The notes: generated by a model not told the origin, from the sequence alone. A stretch of DNA of 64,000 bases from Anaerolineaceae bacterium (GCA_007693385.1 REDR01000048.1:33176-97175); one strand, 5' to 3'; counted from the first letter of the stretch, positions 8,775 to 18,015 are shown. Program-made: numbers and translations.

Positions 8775-9200
8775 CTAATTTCGAGCGTACCATGAGCCGA
8801 TGTAGGTCAGCGCTTCTTCCATTGAGCGCACGATCTCGCGGCGCTCGGAATCATGCGTGACCAGCAGTGTGACCTTCGCCATCTGCTCTTGATAGTAATT
8901 GCCGACGATCAAGGCGATGGGATAGATGCGATGATCCAATTGTTCGCTGAGGCGCTGGCTTTGCTCGGCGGCGGTGTACAGATTATCGCGCTTGAAGCGC
9001 ACCACCTTCCGCAGGTCAAAGACCAGACCGCGCACGCCATGACTATCGACCACATCTTTCATCTGTTCAATCCACTGGTACAGGTTGCCCGATGTCGAAG
9101 CATCCAGCACGCCATAGTAGGAAACAAACAGAACGCCCGTTTGCGTGTCGAAGTGCGCGTTAACCGTTTTACTGCTCAGTATGGGAATGGTAGCTGTCAT
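8775..9200 (-). CDS. STAS/SpoIIAA-like small protein
   Basis: 141 residues with no signal or membrane segment. The pattern is alternating strands and helices: VLFVSYYGVLDASTSG, then RGLVFDLRKVVRF, then YPIALIVGNYY and a final helix RSMEEALTYIGSW. This recalls the STAS/SEC14-like (SpoIIAA-like) fold, in which a small cytoplasmic domain binds partners or lipids; the phosphorylatable Ser of true anti-anti-sigma factors cannot be identified. It ends 6 nt before the HAD phosphomutase-like gene, so the two are probably co-transcribed. The function is not known. Confidence 0.6.
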   Translation of the reverse strand: MTATIPILSSKTVNAHFDTQTGVLFVSYYGVLDASTSGNLYQWIEQMKDVVDSHGVRGLVFDLRKVVRFKRDNLYTAAEQSQRLSEQLDHRIYPIALIVGNYYQEQMAKVTLLVTHDSERREIVRSMEEALTYIGSWYARN

Positions 9201-9340
9201 GTAATCTAACCTTAATCAAACCTTATGCCCAATTCTATAACGATAATTCATGCACCGCAAGAACCGCCTCTTAATGGTGTATTTTTCGTGTTTTCCGGCG
9301 GGATACAGCGAAGAATCATTTGCGGGAACGGCGGGCGGCA

Positions 9341-9832
9341 TCACCAACCCCACGTCCCCGCGCCGCCTTTGAACGGGCCGACGACATCGGACGTGATCCA
9401 ACCGCCGTAAAAATCGCCCGCCTGCGCCTGCACCTGCTCATCACCGACGAAGCAGGCGTCCATCTGGCTGGCATAAAAGCACAGATAATCCGCGATGGCG
9501 GAATACGTCGCCACCGGTTGCGGATAGCTCCACGCGGCATTTTGCGCGGCACGCTCGCCGACGGTGATCGTCCAGTATTTGGCCGCGCCCTTGAATTCGC
9601 ACATCGTCCGGCGCTCGGTGGCGGTCAGATGCGCGGTCTGCACGTCGGCGGGCGGGATGTAATACGCGGGCGGGTGGCTGGTTTCCAGCAGGCGGTAAGC
9701 GTTCACGCTATCGGCGATGGTGACACCGTTGAAAACCACGCGGACGCGCTTCTCGGTCTTGACCAGCTTCGGCGGGCGCGGATAATCCCACACCGATTCC
9801 TGTCCGGGCTGGGGTTGAATACGTTTGACCAT
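9341..9832 (-). CDS. DUF427 domain protein
   Basis: 163 residues from the ATG at 9832, selected over an in-frame ATG at 9967 because AAGGAG lies 8-9 nt upstream and the family homology starts there. It shows the DUF427 pattern: RVRVVFNGVTIADS, LETSHPPAYYIPPADV, TMCEFKGAAKYW, then AAWSYPQP and the end ITSDVVGPFKGGAGTWGW. DUF427 proteins are small cytoplasmic beta-barrel-like proteins found across bacteria and fungi. No biochemical role is established. It is divergent from the phosphatase gene at 10089, with a perfect short palindrome between them. Confidence 0.85.
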   Translation of the reverse strand: MVKRIQPQPGQESVWDYPRPPKLVKTEKRVRVVFNGVTIADSVNAYRLLETSHPPAYYIPPADVQTAHLTATERRTMCEFKGAAKYWTITVGERAAQNAAWSYPQPVATYSAIADYLCFYASQMDACFVGDEQVQAQAGDFYGGWITSDVVGPFKGGAGTWGW

Positions 9833-9905
9833 CGGTGGCACTCCTTCGGCTGATTGTTTGAATTGTGTATGTTGATAATCAGCGACGCACGTTAACCTCT
9901 GCTGA

Positions 9906-9922
9906 ATGCGATATGATCGCAT
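9906..9922. promoter_or_regulatory. Palindrome between divergent DUF427 and phosphatase genes
   Basis: ATGCGAT-ATG-ATCGCAT, 7-bp perfect arms around 3 nt. It sits in the 256-nt divergent region, at a size and place typical of a dimeric regulator's operator. No regulator gene is adjacent. Confidence 0.4.
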
Positions 9923-10088
9923 CCGGTGAATGGTGGGCGGCTGTTGGTCAATTGATTTTGTCGCCATCTGCCAGCCGCATAGCGGTGTTTGGGAGAGGGA
10001 TTGAGGGTGAGGGCTTGATTCGTGTATTGCGGGCGCAATTGTGATAGAATGCGCTTGTTTTTAGCCGGATAATCAGACAAGAAAAAAC

Positions 10089-10679
10089 ATGCAAAAACCG
10101 ATTCGGTTCATCCAGAAAGGCGTGGGCATCGTCACGCGACGCCTGCGCGAACAGGGCATCAAGACAACCGCAATCTGGGTTTACGGACGCGGCGCGGCCA
10201 AGCTGACCGGCGTCCCCACCCTGCGCTATAGCAAGATCACACCGCAATTGTACGTCGGGCCGCAGTATAACAAGCGCGGCATGGCACATCTGCAAAAGCA
10301 CGGCATCACGCACGGCGTCAATCTACGCATCGAGTTCGACGACGCCGAACACGGCCTTGCCCTGCCCCACTATTGCCATCTGCCCACCATCGACGACGAC
10401 GCGCCCTCGCTGGAACATCTGCATGAGGGCATCGCCTTCATCAAGCAGGCCATCGTTGACGATGGCAAAGTGTACATTCACTGCGCGGGCGGCGTCGGAC
10501 GAGCGCCGACGATGGCGGCGGCCTACCTGATGAGCACCGGCATGACGTTAGACGAAGCGCTGGCGACCATCCGCCGCACGCGGCCATTCATCAGCATTAT
10601 GCCGCCACAGATGACGCAATTACGGCGGCTGGAATCCGAGCTATTCAACGCGGCGGCGGGCGATGATGCGTTTATTTAA
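10089..10679 (+). CDS. Dual-specificity protein phosphatase family protein
   Basis: 196 residues. The active-site loop [18 protein letters not shown] has the Cys-x5-Arg signature, and the general-acid Asp is probably in PTIDDDAPS about 35 residues earlier. The fold is the short DSP/tyrosine phosphatase core with an N-terminal helix region. It would remove phosphate from proteins, or possibly from a phosphosugar or lipid, in the cytoplasm. The ribosome-binding site is weak (AAGAAAA). It is the first gene of a tight run: the next gene overlaps it by 17 nt and the following one by 4 nt. A second, unrelated-length tyrosine phosphatase ends the run at 13616-14506. Confidence 0.85.
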   Translation: MQKPIRFIQKGVGIVTRRLREQGIKTTAIWVYGRGAAKLTGVPTLRYSKITPQLYVGPQYNKRGMAHLQKHGITHGVNLRIEFDDAEHGLALPHYCHLPTIDDDAPSLEHLHEGIAFIKQAIVDDGKVYIHCAGGVGRAPTMAAAYLMSTGMTLDEALATIRRTRPFISIMPPQMTQLRRLESELFNAAAGDDAFI

Positions 10680-11256
10680 CCGCCGCAAATCCGCAGAACC
10701 GGTGATCGTCGTCTCCGGCCTGCCGCGCAGTGGCACGTCGTTGATGATGCAGATGCTCCGTGCGGGCGGCGTGCCGTTGCTGACCGACGACATCCGCCAC
10801 GCCGACCAGCATAACCCGCGTGGCTACTACGAATATCAGCCGGTGAAACGCCTGAAGCAAGATGGCGCGGACTGGATGCGCTCCGCCACCGGCAAGGCGG
10901 TCAAGATCGTGTCGCCGTTGCTGTTTTACCTGCCGCCGGATTACGATTACCGCGTCATCTTCATGTGGCGCGATGTCGGCGAAGTGGTGCGCTCACAGGC
11001 GGCGATGATCGCCCCGCGCCCGATGGATAGCGCACGGGCGGAAGCCGAATATCACGCGCATCTGGACAAGGTGCGCGGCTGGCTGGCCGTCCAACCGCAC
11101 ATCACCACCTGCACCATCAACCATCAGGACGCCCTGCGCCAGCCGTCCACCGTCGCCCGCCGCGTCGCGGATTTTCTGGCGCGGCAGTTGGCGACCGGCG
11201 CGATGTGTTCTGCCGTTGATCCCGGCCTATACCGTACAAGAGAGACACGCCCATGA
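10663..11256 (+). CDS. Short sulfotransferase-like protein
   Basis: 197 residues, start at the first of two adjacent ATGs (10663 or 10666). The N-terminal [17 protein letters not shown] is the PAPS 5'-phosphosulfate loop of the sulfotransferase superfamily, and [17 protein letters not shown] resembles the 3'-phosphate loop (usually RDPR.v..S). It is shorter than most sulfotransferases (250-300), so some members of this subfamily may not sulfate. It is translationally coupled to the phosphatase before it and to the FkbM gene after it, which suggests work on one surface glycan or glycolipid. The substrate is unknown. Confidence 0.75.
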   Translation: MMRLFNRRKSAEPVIVVSGLPRSGTSLMMQMLRAGGVPLLTDDIRHADQHNPRGYYEYQPVKRLKQDGADWMRSATGKAVKIVSPLLFYLPPDYDYRVIFMWRDVGEVVRSQAAMIAPRPMDSARAEAEYHAHLDKVRGWLAVQPHITTCTINHQDALRQPSTVARRVADFLARQLATGAMCSAVDPGLYRTRETRP

Positions 11257-12182
11257 GCAACTTCTTCGACTCCGCGCTGACGCTGTACCGCCGCACATTC
11301 AAACGGGTGCGCCCGATCCATGCCGGTATCCACTGGCTACTGACGCGCACCGCCCTGCCGTTGCTGGAGCGCGTCAAGCGGCTGGAGACGATGCCGGATG
11401 ATCCGTTCTGGTTCCGGCTGGAATTGCTGACCGGCCAGCACGAGAAAGAGACGCTGGTGCAGGTCGAGCGACTGGTGAAGCCCGGCATGGTGGTTCTCGA
11501 TATTGGGGCGCACATCGGCTATTATGCGCGGCGCTTCTCGGCACAGGTCGGCGACGGCGGCCGCGTGATCTGCTTCGAGCCGCACCCGCGCACCGCGCAA
11601 ACGCTGACACGCAACATCGCGGGCGCGGGCAATGTGACCGTCGTCAGCGTGGCGGTCTCCGATAGCGAAGGCACCGCCGAACTGTACGATTATCTGATGA
11701 TGTCGGCTAGCGGCTCCTTGCACTATGACGAATCCCTGCGCGATTTGCAGAGATCGGGCGCGGGCGCGGGCGACATCGCGCCGCGTCTGGCACGCGATAT
11801 GCCGGTGGAGAAATTCACGGTGCGAACCGCCACCGTTGACCGTTGCCTTGAGGAACTGGGAATCGAGCGCGTCAACGTGGTGAAAATGGACATCGAAGGC
11901 GCGGAGATGAGCGCCCTGCGCGGGATGCGCGAGACGATCCAGCGTTCGCCCGGACTGGCGCTCATCATGGAGTACAACCCGCAGGCGCTCAGCGCGTCCG
12001 GCCTTGATCCGGTGGCGGCGATTGACGATGTGCTGGCGTTCGGCTTCCAGCGCGTCAGCATCATCGAGAAGGACGGCACGCTGACCGCCGTCACCGATGC
12101 GGGCGATCTGCTACGGACGCGCACCGCCGCCCTGATGGGAAATATGGCGGTGGTCAATCTATTGTTTGAATCGAGCGAGTGA
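11253..12182 (+). CDS. FkbM-family methyltransferase
   Basis: 309 residues. The SAM-binding motif I is VVLDIGAHIGYYARRFS, followed by RVICFEPHPRTAQTL, and the FkbM post-motif is VNVVKMDIEGAEMSAL near residue 205. The family O-methylates sugars or natural-product hydroxyls in the cytoplasm. It starts on ATGA, overlapping the sulfotransferase-like gene by 4 nt, and map follows 9 nt after its stop, so the transcript likely continues. Together with rfbC downstream it points to surface polysaccharide tailoring. Confidence 0.9.
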   Translation: MSNFFDSALTLYRRTFKRVRPIHAGIHWLLTRTALPLLERVKRLETMPDDPFWFRLELLTGQHEKETLVQVERLVKPGMVVLDIGAHIGYYARRFSAQVGDGGRVICFEPHPRTAQTLTRNIAGAGNVTVVSVAVSDSEGTAELYDYLMMSASGSLHYDESLRDLQRSGAGAGDIAPRLARDMPVEKFTVRTATVDRCLEELGIERVNVVKMDIEGAEMSALRGMRETIQRSPGLALIMEYNPQALSASGLDPVAAIDDVLAFGFQRVSIIEKDGTLTAVTDAGDLLRTRTAALMGNMAVVNLLFESSE

Positions 12183-12191
12183 GGCGAAGCG

Positions 12192-12935
12192 ATGACGATT
12201 GAGAACGAGCGCGACCTGAAAGGATTGATGACCATTGGCCGGATATGCGCGGAGACGATGTATTACATGGCGCAACATCTCAAACCCGGCATCACCACCC
12301 GCGAGCTAGACGAAATCGGCGCGGCCTACCTCAAGAAGAAGCGGGCACGCTCCGCGCCGATACTGGCCTATAAGTTTCCCGGCCACACCTGCATCAGCGT
12401 TAACGACGAAGCGGCGCACGGCATCCCGGGTGATCGCGTGATACAGGCGGGCGATCTGGTCAACATCGACGTATCCGCCGAAAAAGACGGCTATTGGGGC
12501 GACACCGGCCGCAGTTTTGCGGTGCCACCGGTCAGCGATAAAGCGCAGAAGCTACTCGCCGCCACCGAGCAAGCGCTAGAAATCGCCATCGACGCGGCGC
12601 GGGCTGGTGTGCCGATCAACGCCATCGGCAAAGCGGTAGAAGAACACGCCCGCCAGCACGGGCTGGAAGTCATCCGCGAACTGGGCGGGCACGGCATCGG
12701 GCGCGGCATCCACGAGAAGCCGTCCGTGCCGCACTATTACAACCGGCACGCCCGCCAGCCGCTCAAAGATGGCATGGTCATCACGCTAGAGCCGTTCCTG
12801 TCTTACGGGGATCGCCACATCAAGACCATGCCGGACGGCTGGACGCTCAAGACCAAGCGCGGCGGCCTTGTGGCGCAATTCGAGCATAGCATCGTCGTGA
12901 CGCCGCACCGCCCAATCTTATTGACCGCCGTCTGA
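12192..12935 (+). CDS. map: Type I methionine aminopeptidase
   Basis: 247 residues, standard for the bacterial enzyme. All five metal ligands are visible: Asp in VNIDVSAEKDGYWGDTGRSF (two), His in GGHGIGR, Glu in ITLEPFL and Glu in AQFEHSIVV. A His of the substrate pocket lies in DEAAHGIP. It removes the initiator methionine from nascent proteins in the cytoplasm. GAGG lies 7 nt before the ATG. Placement inside a glycan-tailoring run is unusual, since map more often sits with secY/adk, so this may be a second copy. Confidence 0.97.
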   Translation: MTIENERDLKGLMTIGRICAETMYYMAQHLKPGITTRELDEIGAAYLKKKRARSAPILAYKFPGHTCISVNDEAAHGIPGDRVIQAGDLVNIDVSAEKDGYWGDTGRSFAVPPVSDKAQKLLAATEQALEIAIDAARAGVPINAIGKAVEEHARQHGLEVIRELGGHGIGRGIHEKPSVPHYYNRHARQPLKDGMVITLEPFLSYGDRHIKTMPDGWTLKTKRGGLVAQFEHSIVVTPHRPILLTAV

Positions 12936-13035
12936 AATCGCACAGGCGGCGCCGGACGTGTTGCGCCCGCCCAAAACATAATCAACAGGCGCGACGTGGC
13001 GCATTTTTGTAGCAACCCACACAGGATAAAAAACC

Positions 13036-13596
13036 ATGCAATTTGAAAAACTCCCCCTCTCCGGCGCGACATTGATTACCCCGCCGCTATTCCCCGACGA
13101 GCGCGGTTACTTCACCGTGCCCTACCAGCGTCAGGCCTTCGCCGGTCAGGGATTGGCGACGGACTGGGTGCAGGATAACCAATCGCTTTCGGTGCGCGGC
13201 GTCCTGCGCGGCTTTCATTTTCAACTGCCGCCACACACCGAGTCGAAGCTGGTGCGCGTCATCAAGGGCGCGATTCTGGATGTTATCGTCGATTTACGGA
13301 CGGATTCGGCCACTTTCGGCCAGCATGTCGCGGTGCAACTGACCGACGAAAACCGCAAGATGCTATACATCCCGCGTGGCTTCGCGCACGCTTTCTACAC
13401 GCTCAGCGAGACCGCGCTGGTGCATTACAAAGTCGATAACGACTACACGCCGCAGGCCAACGGCGGCATCATCTGGGATGATCCGACGATTGGCTTTAGC
13501 TGGCCGACGACCACGCCGCTACTATCGGAGAAAGACCGCGAATTGCCACATCTTAGCGATTTTGAATCACCCTTTCGTATGGCGCATAGCGTCTAG
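13036..13596 (+). CDS. rfbC: dTDP-4-dehydrorhamnose 3,5-epimerase
   Basis: 186 residues, the usual length. Diagnostic stretches in order are LITPPLFPDERGYF, GVLRGFHFQLPPH (catalytic His), ESKLVRVIKGAILDVIVDLR, MLYIPRGFAHAFYTLSE, and HYKVDNDY with the active-site Tyr further on. It epimerises C3 and C5 of dTDP-4-keto-6-deoxyglucose on the way to dTDP-L-rhamnose. AGGA lies 10 nt upstream. rfbA, B and D are not in the window, so the other steps are encoded elsewhere. The 100 nt before it contain no terminator, and 19 nt separate it from the next gene. Confidence 0.96.
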   Translation: MQFEKLPLSGATLITPPLFPDERGYFTVPYQRQAFAGQGLATDWVQDNQSLSVRGVLRGFHFQLPPHTESKLVRVIKGAILDVIVDLRTDSATFGQHVAVQLTDENRKMLYIPRGFAHAFYTLSETALVHYKVDNDYTPQANGGIIWDDPTIGFSWPTTTPLLSEKDRELPHLSDFESPFRMAHSV

Positions 13597-13615
13597 TGAG
13601 TGAGGCACAGTCAGG

Positions 13616-14506
13616 ATGATACGCTGGTTTTTGTTGATAATGGCGGCGGTGCTGGGTACGCCGTGGCGACGCTGGCGCAAGTCGCGCATCGCGTATCCGG
13701 CGGCGGCGAGCTTGATCGTTCCCCTGCCCGATGATGCACACGACGGCGGCGAGCGCTTTCTCGATGTGGCGCATGTGGTCAACTTCCGCGACATTGGCGG
13801 CTACCGCACCGCCGACGGGCGGACGGTCAGGCGCGGGCGCGTGTATCGTAGCGGCAAGCTGGATGTGATGAACGCCGACGGACGCGCCACGCTGGGCACG
13901 ATGGGCGTTAAGCTGGTGTGCGATCTGCGGAGCGAGAAAGAATCGGAGGCCGCGCCGTATGTTCTGCCTGCCGATGTCGCCCGTCATGCTCTGCCGGTAC
14001 ACATGGAATCCGACCACCGCGAGCAATTGCGGGCGATCCTGTTCAACACGGCGAAACTACGCAACATACTGAGCAATGCTTACCGCGAAATGATAATCGA
14101 CGATAACCCGTCGATCTTCGCCACGATCATCAACTATGTCGCTGACGCTGACAATTTGCCGATGTTGATACACTGCACGGCGGGCAAAGACCGCACCGGC
14201 GTCGCCACCGCGTTGATTTTGTCATTGTTGGGCGTGCCGGAGCAGACGATCATCGCCGACTATACGCTGAGCAATCACCATTACGACGATTATCACGCCT
14301 TCACGGTGAACGCTATCGGGCGTTTTCGCTTGCTGGGGATAGAGGCTGATGACCTGTGGCCGTTGCTGGTGGCCGAAGCGGACACCATGCGGGCGGCGCT
14401 CGACCACATCCGCACCCGTTACGGCTCGGTGGAGTCCTACGTGCGTGATTATGCGGGCGTGCCGCAAGCCAACATCGACGCGCTACGCGCCAATTTACTG
14501 GAATAA
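13616..14506 (+). CDS. Tyrosine/serine phosphatase (Y_phosphatase3/MptpB type)
   Basis: 296 residues. A hydrophobic start (WFLLIMAAVLGTPW) followed by basic residues may act as a membrane anchor. The phosphatase domain opens with VVNFRDIGGYRTADGR and has the signature HCTAGKDRTGVATAL. The Lys after the Gly of the P-loop (AGKDR) is typical of the MptpB-like class, which also hydrolyses phosphoinositides. The final segment YVRDYAGVPQANIDALRANLL is the family C-terminus. It may dephosphorylate proteins or lipids; the target is unknown. It ends the 10-14.5 kb run of genes. Confidence 0.9.
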   Translation: MIRWFLLIMAAVLGTPWRRWRKSRIAYPAAASLIVPLPDDAHDGGERFLDVAHVVNFRDIGGYRTADGRTVRRGRVYRSGKLDVMNADGRATLGTMGVKLVCDLRSEKESEAAPYVLPADVARHALPVHMESDHREQLRAILFNTAKLRNILSNAYREMIIDDNPSIFATIINYVADADNLPMLIHCTAGKDRTGVATALILSLLGVPEQTIIADYTLSNHHYDDYHAFTVNAIGRFRLLGIEADDLWPLLVAEADTMRAALDHIRTRYGSVESYVRDYAGVPQANIDALRANLLE

Positions 14507-14511
14507 CGGCG

Positions 14512-14856
14512 CTAAATGCCGATTAACGCGGCGAAGTCCATGACGACGAAGCTGGTCAGCAAGGCCAGCGCGAAAGCCGCCAACGGTAGATAATGCCATT
14601 TGTATTTATAGTCGATACGCCAGAACGTCCGCAGGCTGTACACGATCGCGCCGATAGCGACGGTGTTGATCGCTAGCCCGATCCCCGCCGCGACGCCACT
14701 GGTCAGGCCGATGACCGGCAACACGAACGGCAGAAAAGCGTAGATCAACAGACAGCGTGCGCCGGAGAAAAACAGCGCCAGCCCCAGCGCGTTTTCGGCG
14801 TTGCGGGTGGTCTGCTGGTCGGTGGTTGTCGTCGGCGGTTTGATGTTTTCGGCCAT
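14512..14856 (-). CDS. Small three-span membrane protein of unknown function
   Basis: 114 residues. A polar Thr-rich N-terminus (TTTTDQQTTRNAEN) is followed by three hydrophobic segments at about 28-50, 53-72 and 87-110. I do not recognise the family. It lies convergent with the phosphatase gene, 5 nt from its stop, with no room for a separate terminator. Real coding is supported by the clean membrane topology and by the intergenic repeat that starts only after its ATG. Confidence 0.6.
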   Translation of the reverse strand: MAENIKPPTTTTDQQTTRNAENALGLALFFSGARCLLIYAFLPFVLPVIGLTSGVAAGIGLAINTVAIGAIVYSLRTFWRIDYKYKWHYLPLAAFALALLTSFVVMDFAALIGI

Positions 14857-14914
14857 AGCGATAAGTCTCTTTTCAATCTCGTCATGGGTTAATCAAGTGA
14901 GATTAATCTTCTTC

Positions 14915-14956
14915 GTTCTTTTTTCTGTAGAAAAAGAACCAAAAAAGACTTTTGCA
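14915..14956. repeat. Dispersed TTCTTTTTTCTGTAGAAAAAGAA element, copy 1
   Basis: GTTCTTTTTTCTGTAGAAAAAGAAC, an imperfect hairpin with 8-bp-plus arms, followed by CAAAAAAGACTTTTGCA. The reverse complement of 44591-44633 shares about 40 nt with it, and 51591 repeats the first part. It lies in the promoter region of the minus-strand gene at 14512-14856, downstream of nothing transcribed toward it. Confidence 0.7.
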
Positions 14957-15006
14957 TTCTTTCAAACGCTCATGCAAAAAATCTTGATAATAACGCCTCT
15001 ATCATA

Positions 15007-16431
15007 TCATGACGCGATGCCAAACAAAAGCGCAAACGCGCCGATGGCCTGATCGGTACGCGGCAGAGCGAACCACACCCACCCCAGCGCGACGAAGTGA
15101 AACGTGATCGCCACGCCGACGCCATGCCATAGCTGAGCCAGACGCGGACGCCCGCGCAAATCGCGGTACCATCCGCGTGTGCGATCCGTCCAGACTTTAT
15201 GCGCGAACAGCCCGACGCCGTGCCACAGTCCCCAGATGAAAAACGGCCACGTCACGCCATGCCATAGCCCGATGATGAGCATGGTCGCCAGCGTGCCGCA
15301 CAGGATGACCGCCTGATTCGGCCAGCGTCGGCGCAACAGCGCCCGCGTCAATGGCATGAACACGTAGAAGCGCACCCAATTACTGAGCGTGATGTGCCAG
15401 CTTTGCCAGAACGCGGTCAGGTTGGGCTTGAGATATGGCCGGTTGAAGTTCTCCGGCAGTTTGAAGCCGAACAATAGCCCGATGCCGATGGCGATGTCGG
15501 TGTAGCCGCTAAAGTCGAAGAACAGCCGCAAGGTGTAGGCATACAGCAACAGCCACATACCGCCGGTTGTCGTCGCCTGCTCCACCGTGACCGCGCTCAG
15601 GCTGAAAGCGGCCAGACTATCCGCGATGATGAATTTCTTGAACAGGCCGGAAGCGATGCGCCCGCCCGCCTCCGCGAAGCGATCCGCATCGTAGCGGCGC
15701 ATATCGGCCAGCGCTTCGTCGTCGCGCAGATGGCGCTCGGCGCGGTCAATCGGCCCGGCGGTCAGCGCGGGGAAGAAGATGATGAACGTCAGATATTGGC
15801 GCAGACTGAGCGCGGGCAATTTGCCGCTTTGCCGGTCGCGGATGGTGTGAATCAGCCGGAAAGCGACGTAAGAGAAGCCCAGCCAGCCCAGATCAAGCGG
15901 GGAGGCCAGCTCCGGCGCTTGCCCGACGCGCTCACGGATGAACGCGCTAACCGCCGTGATGAACGGATCAGTTTTGATGACGATGAACAGGCCGATCAAC
16001 GCGGTCAGCAGGCCAGCCGATGCGCGGGATTGTGGCAGGCGGGCGACGGCCAACACCAGCGCACCGGCGATCACCGCGCCGACCAGCACCACATCAAACG
16101 GCGGCGGGCGCGACGTGAGCGCGAACGGCACGTTGACCGTCCGCGTGGCGGCGATCAACAGCGCGACGGCGACGACCAGCAAGACCACCAGCCGATCTTC
16201 GCCGGTGATGGCGACTTGGCGCGGGCGCGTCGCCGCCCACCCCACCAGCGCGATGACTAGAGTCAGCGTCGGCAAGGCGTAATCCATCCAGCGCACATTG
16301 AGCGCCGGTTGTAGCCAGTACACCGCGCCGATGCTGGCGACCAGCAAAACCCAGCCGCGCCACCGCGCCGGAACGATGAGCGCGTACAGCACGCCCGCGC
16401 CCACCATCAAAGCGATATGGTCTAATGTCAT
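15007..16431 (-). CDS. MBOAT-family membrane O-acyltransferase (AlgI-like)
   Basis: 474 residues with about 11-12 membrane segments. The family core is clear: FFDFSGYTDIAIGIGLLFGF, FNRPYLKPNLTAFWQSWHITLS, and the double His region LWHGVTWPFFIWGLWHGVGL that holds the catalytic His. It moves acyl groups, usually acetyl, across the membrane to an exported polymer. Such enzymes need an SGNH-type extracellular partner; the nearest candidate is the GDSS protein at 968-2161. Its stop is 28 nt from the start of the secreted beta-propeller gene's coding end, so the two minus-strand genes are probably one transcript. Confidence 0.9.
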   Translation of the reverse strand: MTLDHIALMVGAGVLYALIVPARWRGWVLLVASIGAVYWLQPALNVRWMDYALPTLTLVIALVGWAATRPRQVAITGEDRLVVLLVVAVALLIAATRTVNVPFALTSRPPPFDVVLVGAVIAGALVLAVARLPQSRASAGLLTALIGLFIVIKTDPFITAVSAFIRERVGQAPELASPLDLGWLGFSYVAFRLIHTIRDRQSGKLPALSLRQYLTFIIFFPALTAGPIDRAERHLRDDEALADMRRYDADRFAEAGGRIASGLFKKFIIADSLAAFSLSAVTVEQATTTGGMWLLLYAYTLRLFFDFSGYTDIAIGIGLLFGFKLPENFNRPYLKPNLTAFWQSWHITLSNWVRFYVFMPLTRALLRRRWPNQAVILCGTLATMLIIGLWHGVTWPFFIWGLWHGVGLFAHKVWTDRTRGWYRDLRGRPRLAQLWHGVGVAITFHFVALGWVWFALPRTDQAIGAFALLFGIAS

Positions 16432-16458
16432 TGCGCCCGCGCCCTACCCTGCCCGCGC

Positions 16459-18015
16459 CTAGCGGATGATGAGCAGGTTATAGTCAATCAAGACGTACAG
16501 CGTGTCGCCATCAACGCCGATACTGCTCGGCAGGCGGCGCTGTTGTGATAGCGTCTGCGTCAATGGCAGGATGGACGGCTCGCTACCGCGTGCGGGCGGC
16601 GGCACCGGCACGATGTACAGCGTATCGCGCCTGCTCCGGTTGAAGTACAGCACATCATCCGTCGGCAACAGCACCGCGCTATCGGCGGTCAGCGCCGGTG
16701 CGTCGGTCTGGAAGAACGCGCCTTCGCTCGCCAGTTCGCCGTAGTTAATCAACGGATTTAACGCGCCGGTGGTCAGGCTGAAGTGATACAGATTGCCATA
16801 GCTGGCGGTCTGCCCTTCCACACGTGCGCCGAACAGCACGCCGGTGCTATCGTTCGTCCATTGGGCGCCGGTCAGGGTGAAGCTCTGCACCCAGTCCGGC
16901 TCGGCGCTGATGATATTGCCCACCGTCAAAAGCGGGATCAGGCCGCCCGATGTCAGGTCGATCAGCGCGACGCCGCCCTGCAACGGATCGACGACGTTAT
17001 TCAGCGCGACCAGCATCAGCAGGCCGCCCACGTCGCTGTGCGTCGGCGCGATCAGATGCTCGCGGTAGGTGTCCACGATGCGCGAACCGGTCGCCACGCC
17101 GGACACCATGCCGACGAAGTTCGGCTCGATGGCGGGCATCGCGTTCTGTTCCATGTCGGCGACAGCGTATTCCAGCAGAGCGCCTTCCAGCGCCCACGAC
17201 GGAATATCGCGCAGGCCGGTCATGCCGATGGACGACGTGCCGAAGTTCTCGACTTCTTCGCGGCGCGTCTCGACCACATCGCGCCGCCCGTCCAGCGTCC
17301 CGGCCAGCTCATCGGCGCGGGCTTGCGCGGATTCGCTCAGCGTCAGGCGGTACGCGGCGAAGGCGTCGTCTAGCTGGTCGGCGGTGACGTGGTGCAATTC
17401 CCAGATCGGCGGGTCCTGGCCGGGATTGGTGTGGCGGATGAAGAACAGCCGTTGATTGAACGGGTCCCACGTCGGCGCGAAATGCGGCGCGGCGGCTGGC
17501 TCGGCATTGGCGGGCGGTTGCGCGTTGGTGATGTTCAGCAGGAGCATCTCATCGACGGAGAACACCCAGATGTCGGGATTCGCGGCGCTGTTGATGCGCT
17601 CATCGGTGAAGAAGATGAAGCGGGCATCATCCGACCAGCGCAACGGGCTAAGGTCATCCAGACTGGACGGCAAAAGCTGGCAGAACGTTTCCAGACGGGC
17701 GAAGGTGTGCAAGCACAATACATCGGCGGGCAAATTAGCGACGCGCTGATTGATGTCGCCGTACCACGCCACCTGAGCGCCATCCGGTGATAGTGCCGCG
17801 CCCTGCACCGCCCGCACGATGCTGTTATCCCAGTTGTTGAAAGTGTCTATCGGGCGGACGTGCGGCGAGAAGTTTTCCAGATAGCTGACCAGACCGATAC
17901 GTTCGCGTATCTGGCCGGGATCAATGGCCGGTTGCGCCTCCGCATGGACAGGCATAACCCATCCAGCCATCAGCGCGGCGCACCATATCAGCAATAAAAA
18001 GCGGCGATTCTTCAT
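16459..18015 (-). CDS. Secreted WD40-like beta-propeller protein
   Basis: 518 residues from the ATG at 18015, chosen because GGGGAG lies 9 nt upstream and a signal peptide then starts at once (MKNRRFLLLIWC, a hydrophobic core, cut near VHAEA). The mature part has repeated propeller-like blades: ALSPDGAQVAWYGD, LRWSDDARFIFFTDE, and QWTNDSTGVLFGARV. These are spaced as in TolB/PD40-like repeats. It is likely extracellular and binds proteins or glycans; no enzyme motif is visible. It precedes the MBOAT gene on the same strand. Confidence 0.75.
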   Translation of the reverse strand: MKNRRFLLLIWCAALMAGWVMPVHAEAQPAIDPGQIRERIGLVSYLENFSPHVRPIDTFNNWDNSIVRAVQGAALSPDGAQVAWYGDINQRVANLPADVLCLHTFARLETFCQLLPSSLDDLSPLRWSDDARFIFFTDERINSAANPDIWVFSVDEMLLLNITNAQPPANAEPAAAPHFAPTWDPFNQRLFFIRHTNPGQDPPIWELHHVTADQLDDAFAAYRLTLSESAQARADELAGTLDGRRDVVETRREEVENFGTSSIGMTGLRDIPSWALEGALLEYAVADMEQNAMPAIEPNFVGMVSGVATGSRIVDTYREHLIAPTHSDVGGLLMLVALNNVVDPLQGGVALIDLTSGGLIPLLTVGNIISAEPDWVQSFTLTGAQWTNDSTGVLFGARVEGQTASYGNLYHFSLTTGALNPLINYGELASEGAFFQTDAPALTADSAVLLPTDDVLYFNRSRRDTLYIVPVPPPARGSEPSILPLTQTLSQQRRLPSSIGVDGDTLYVLIDYNLLIIR

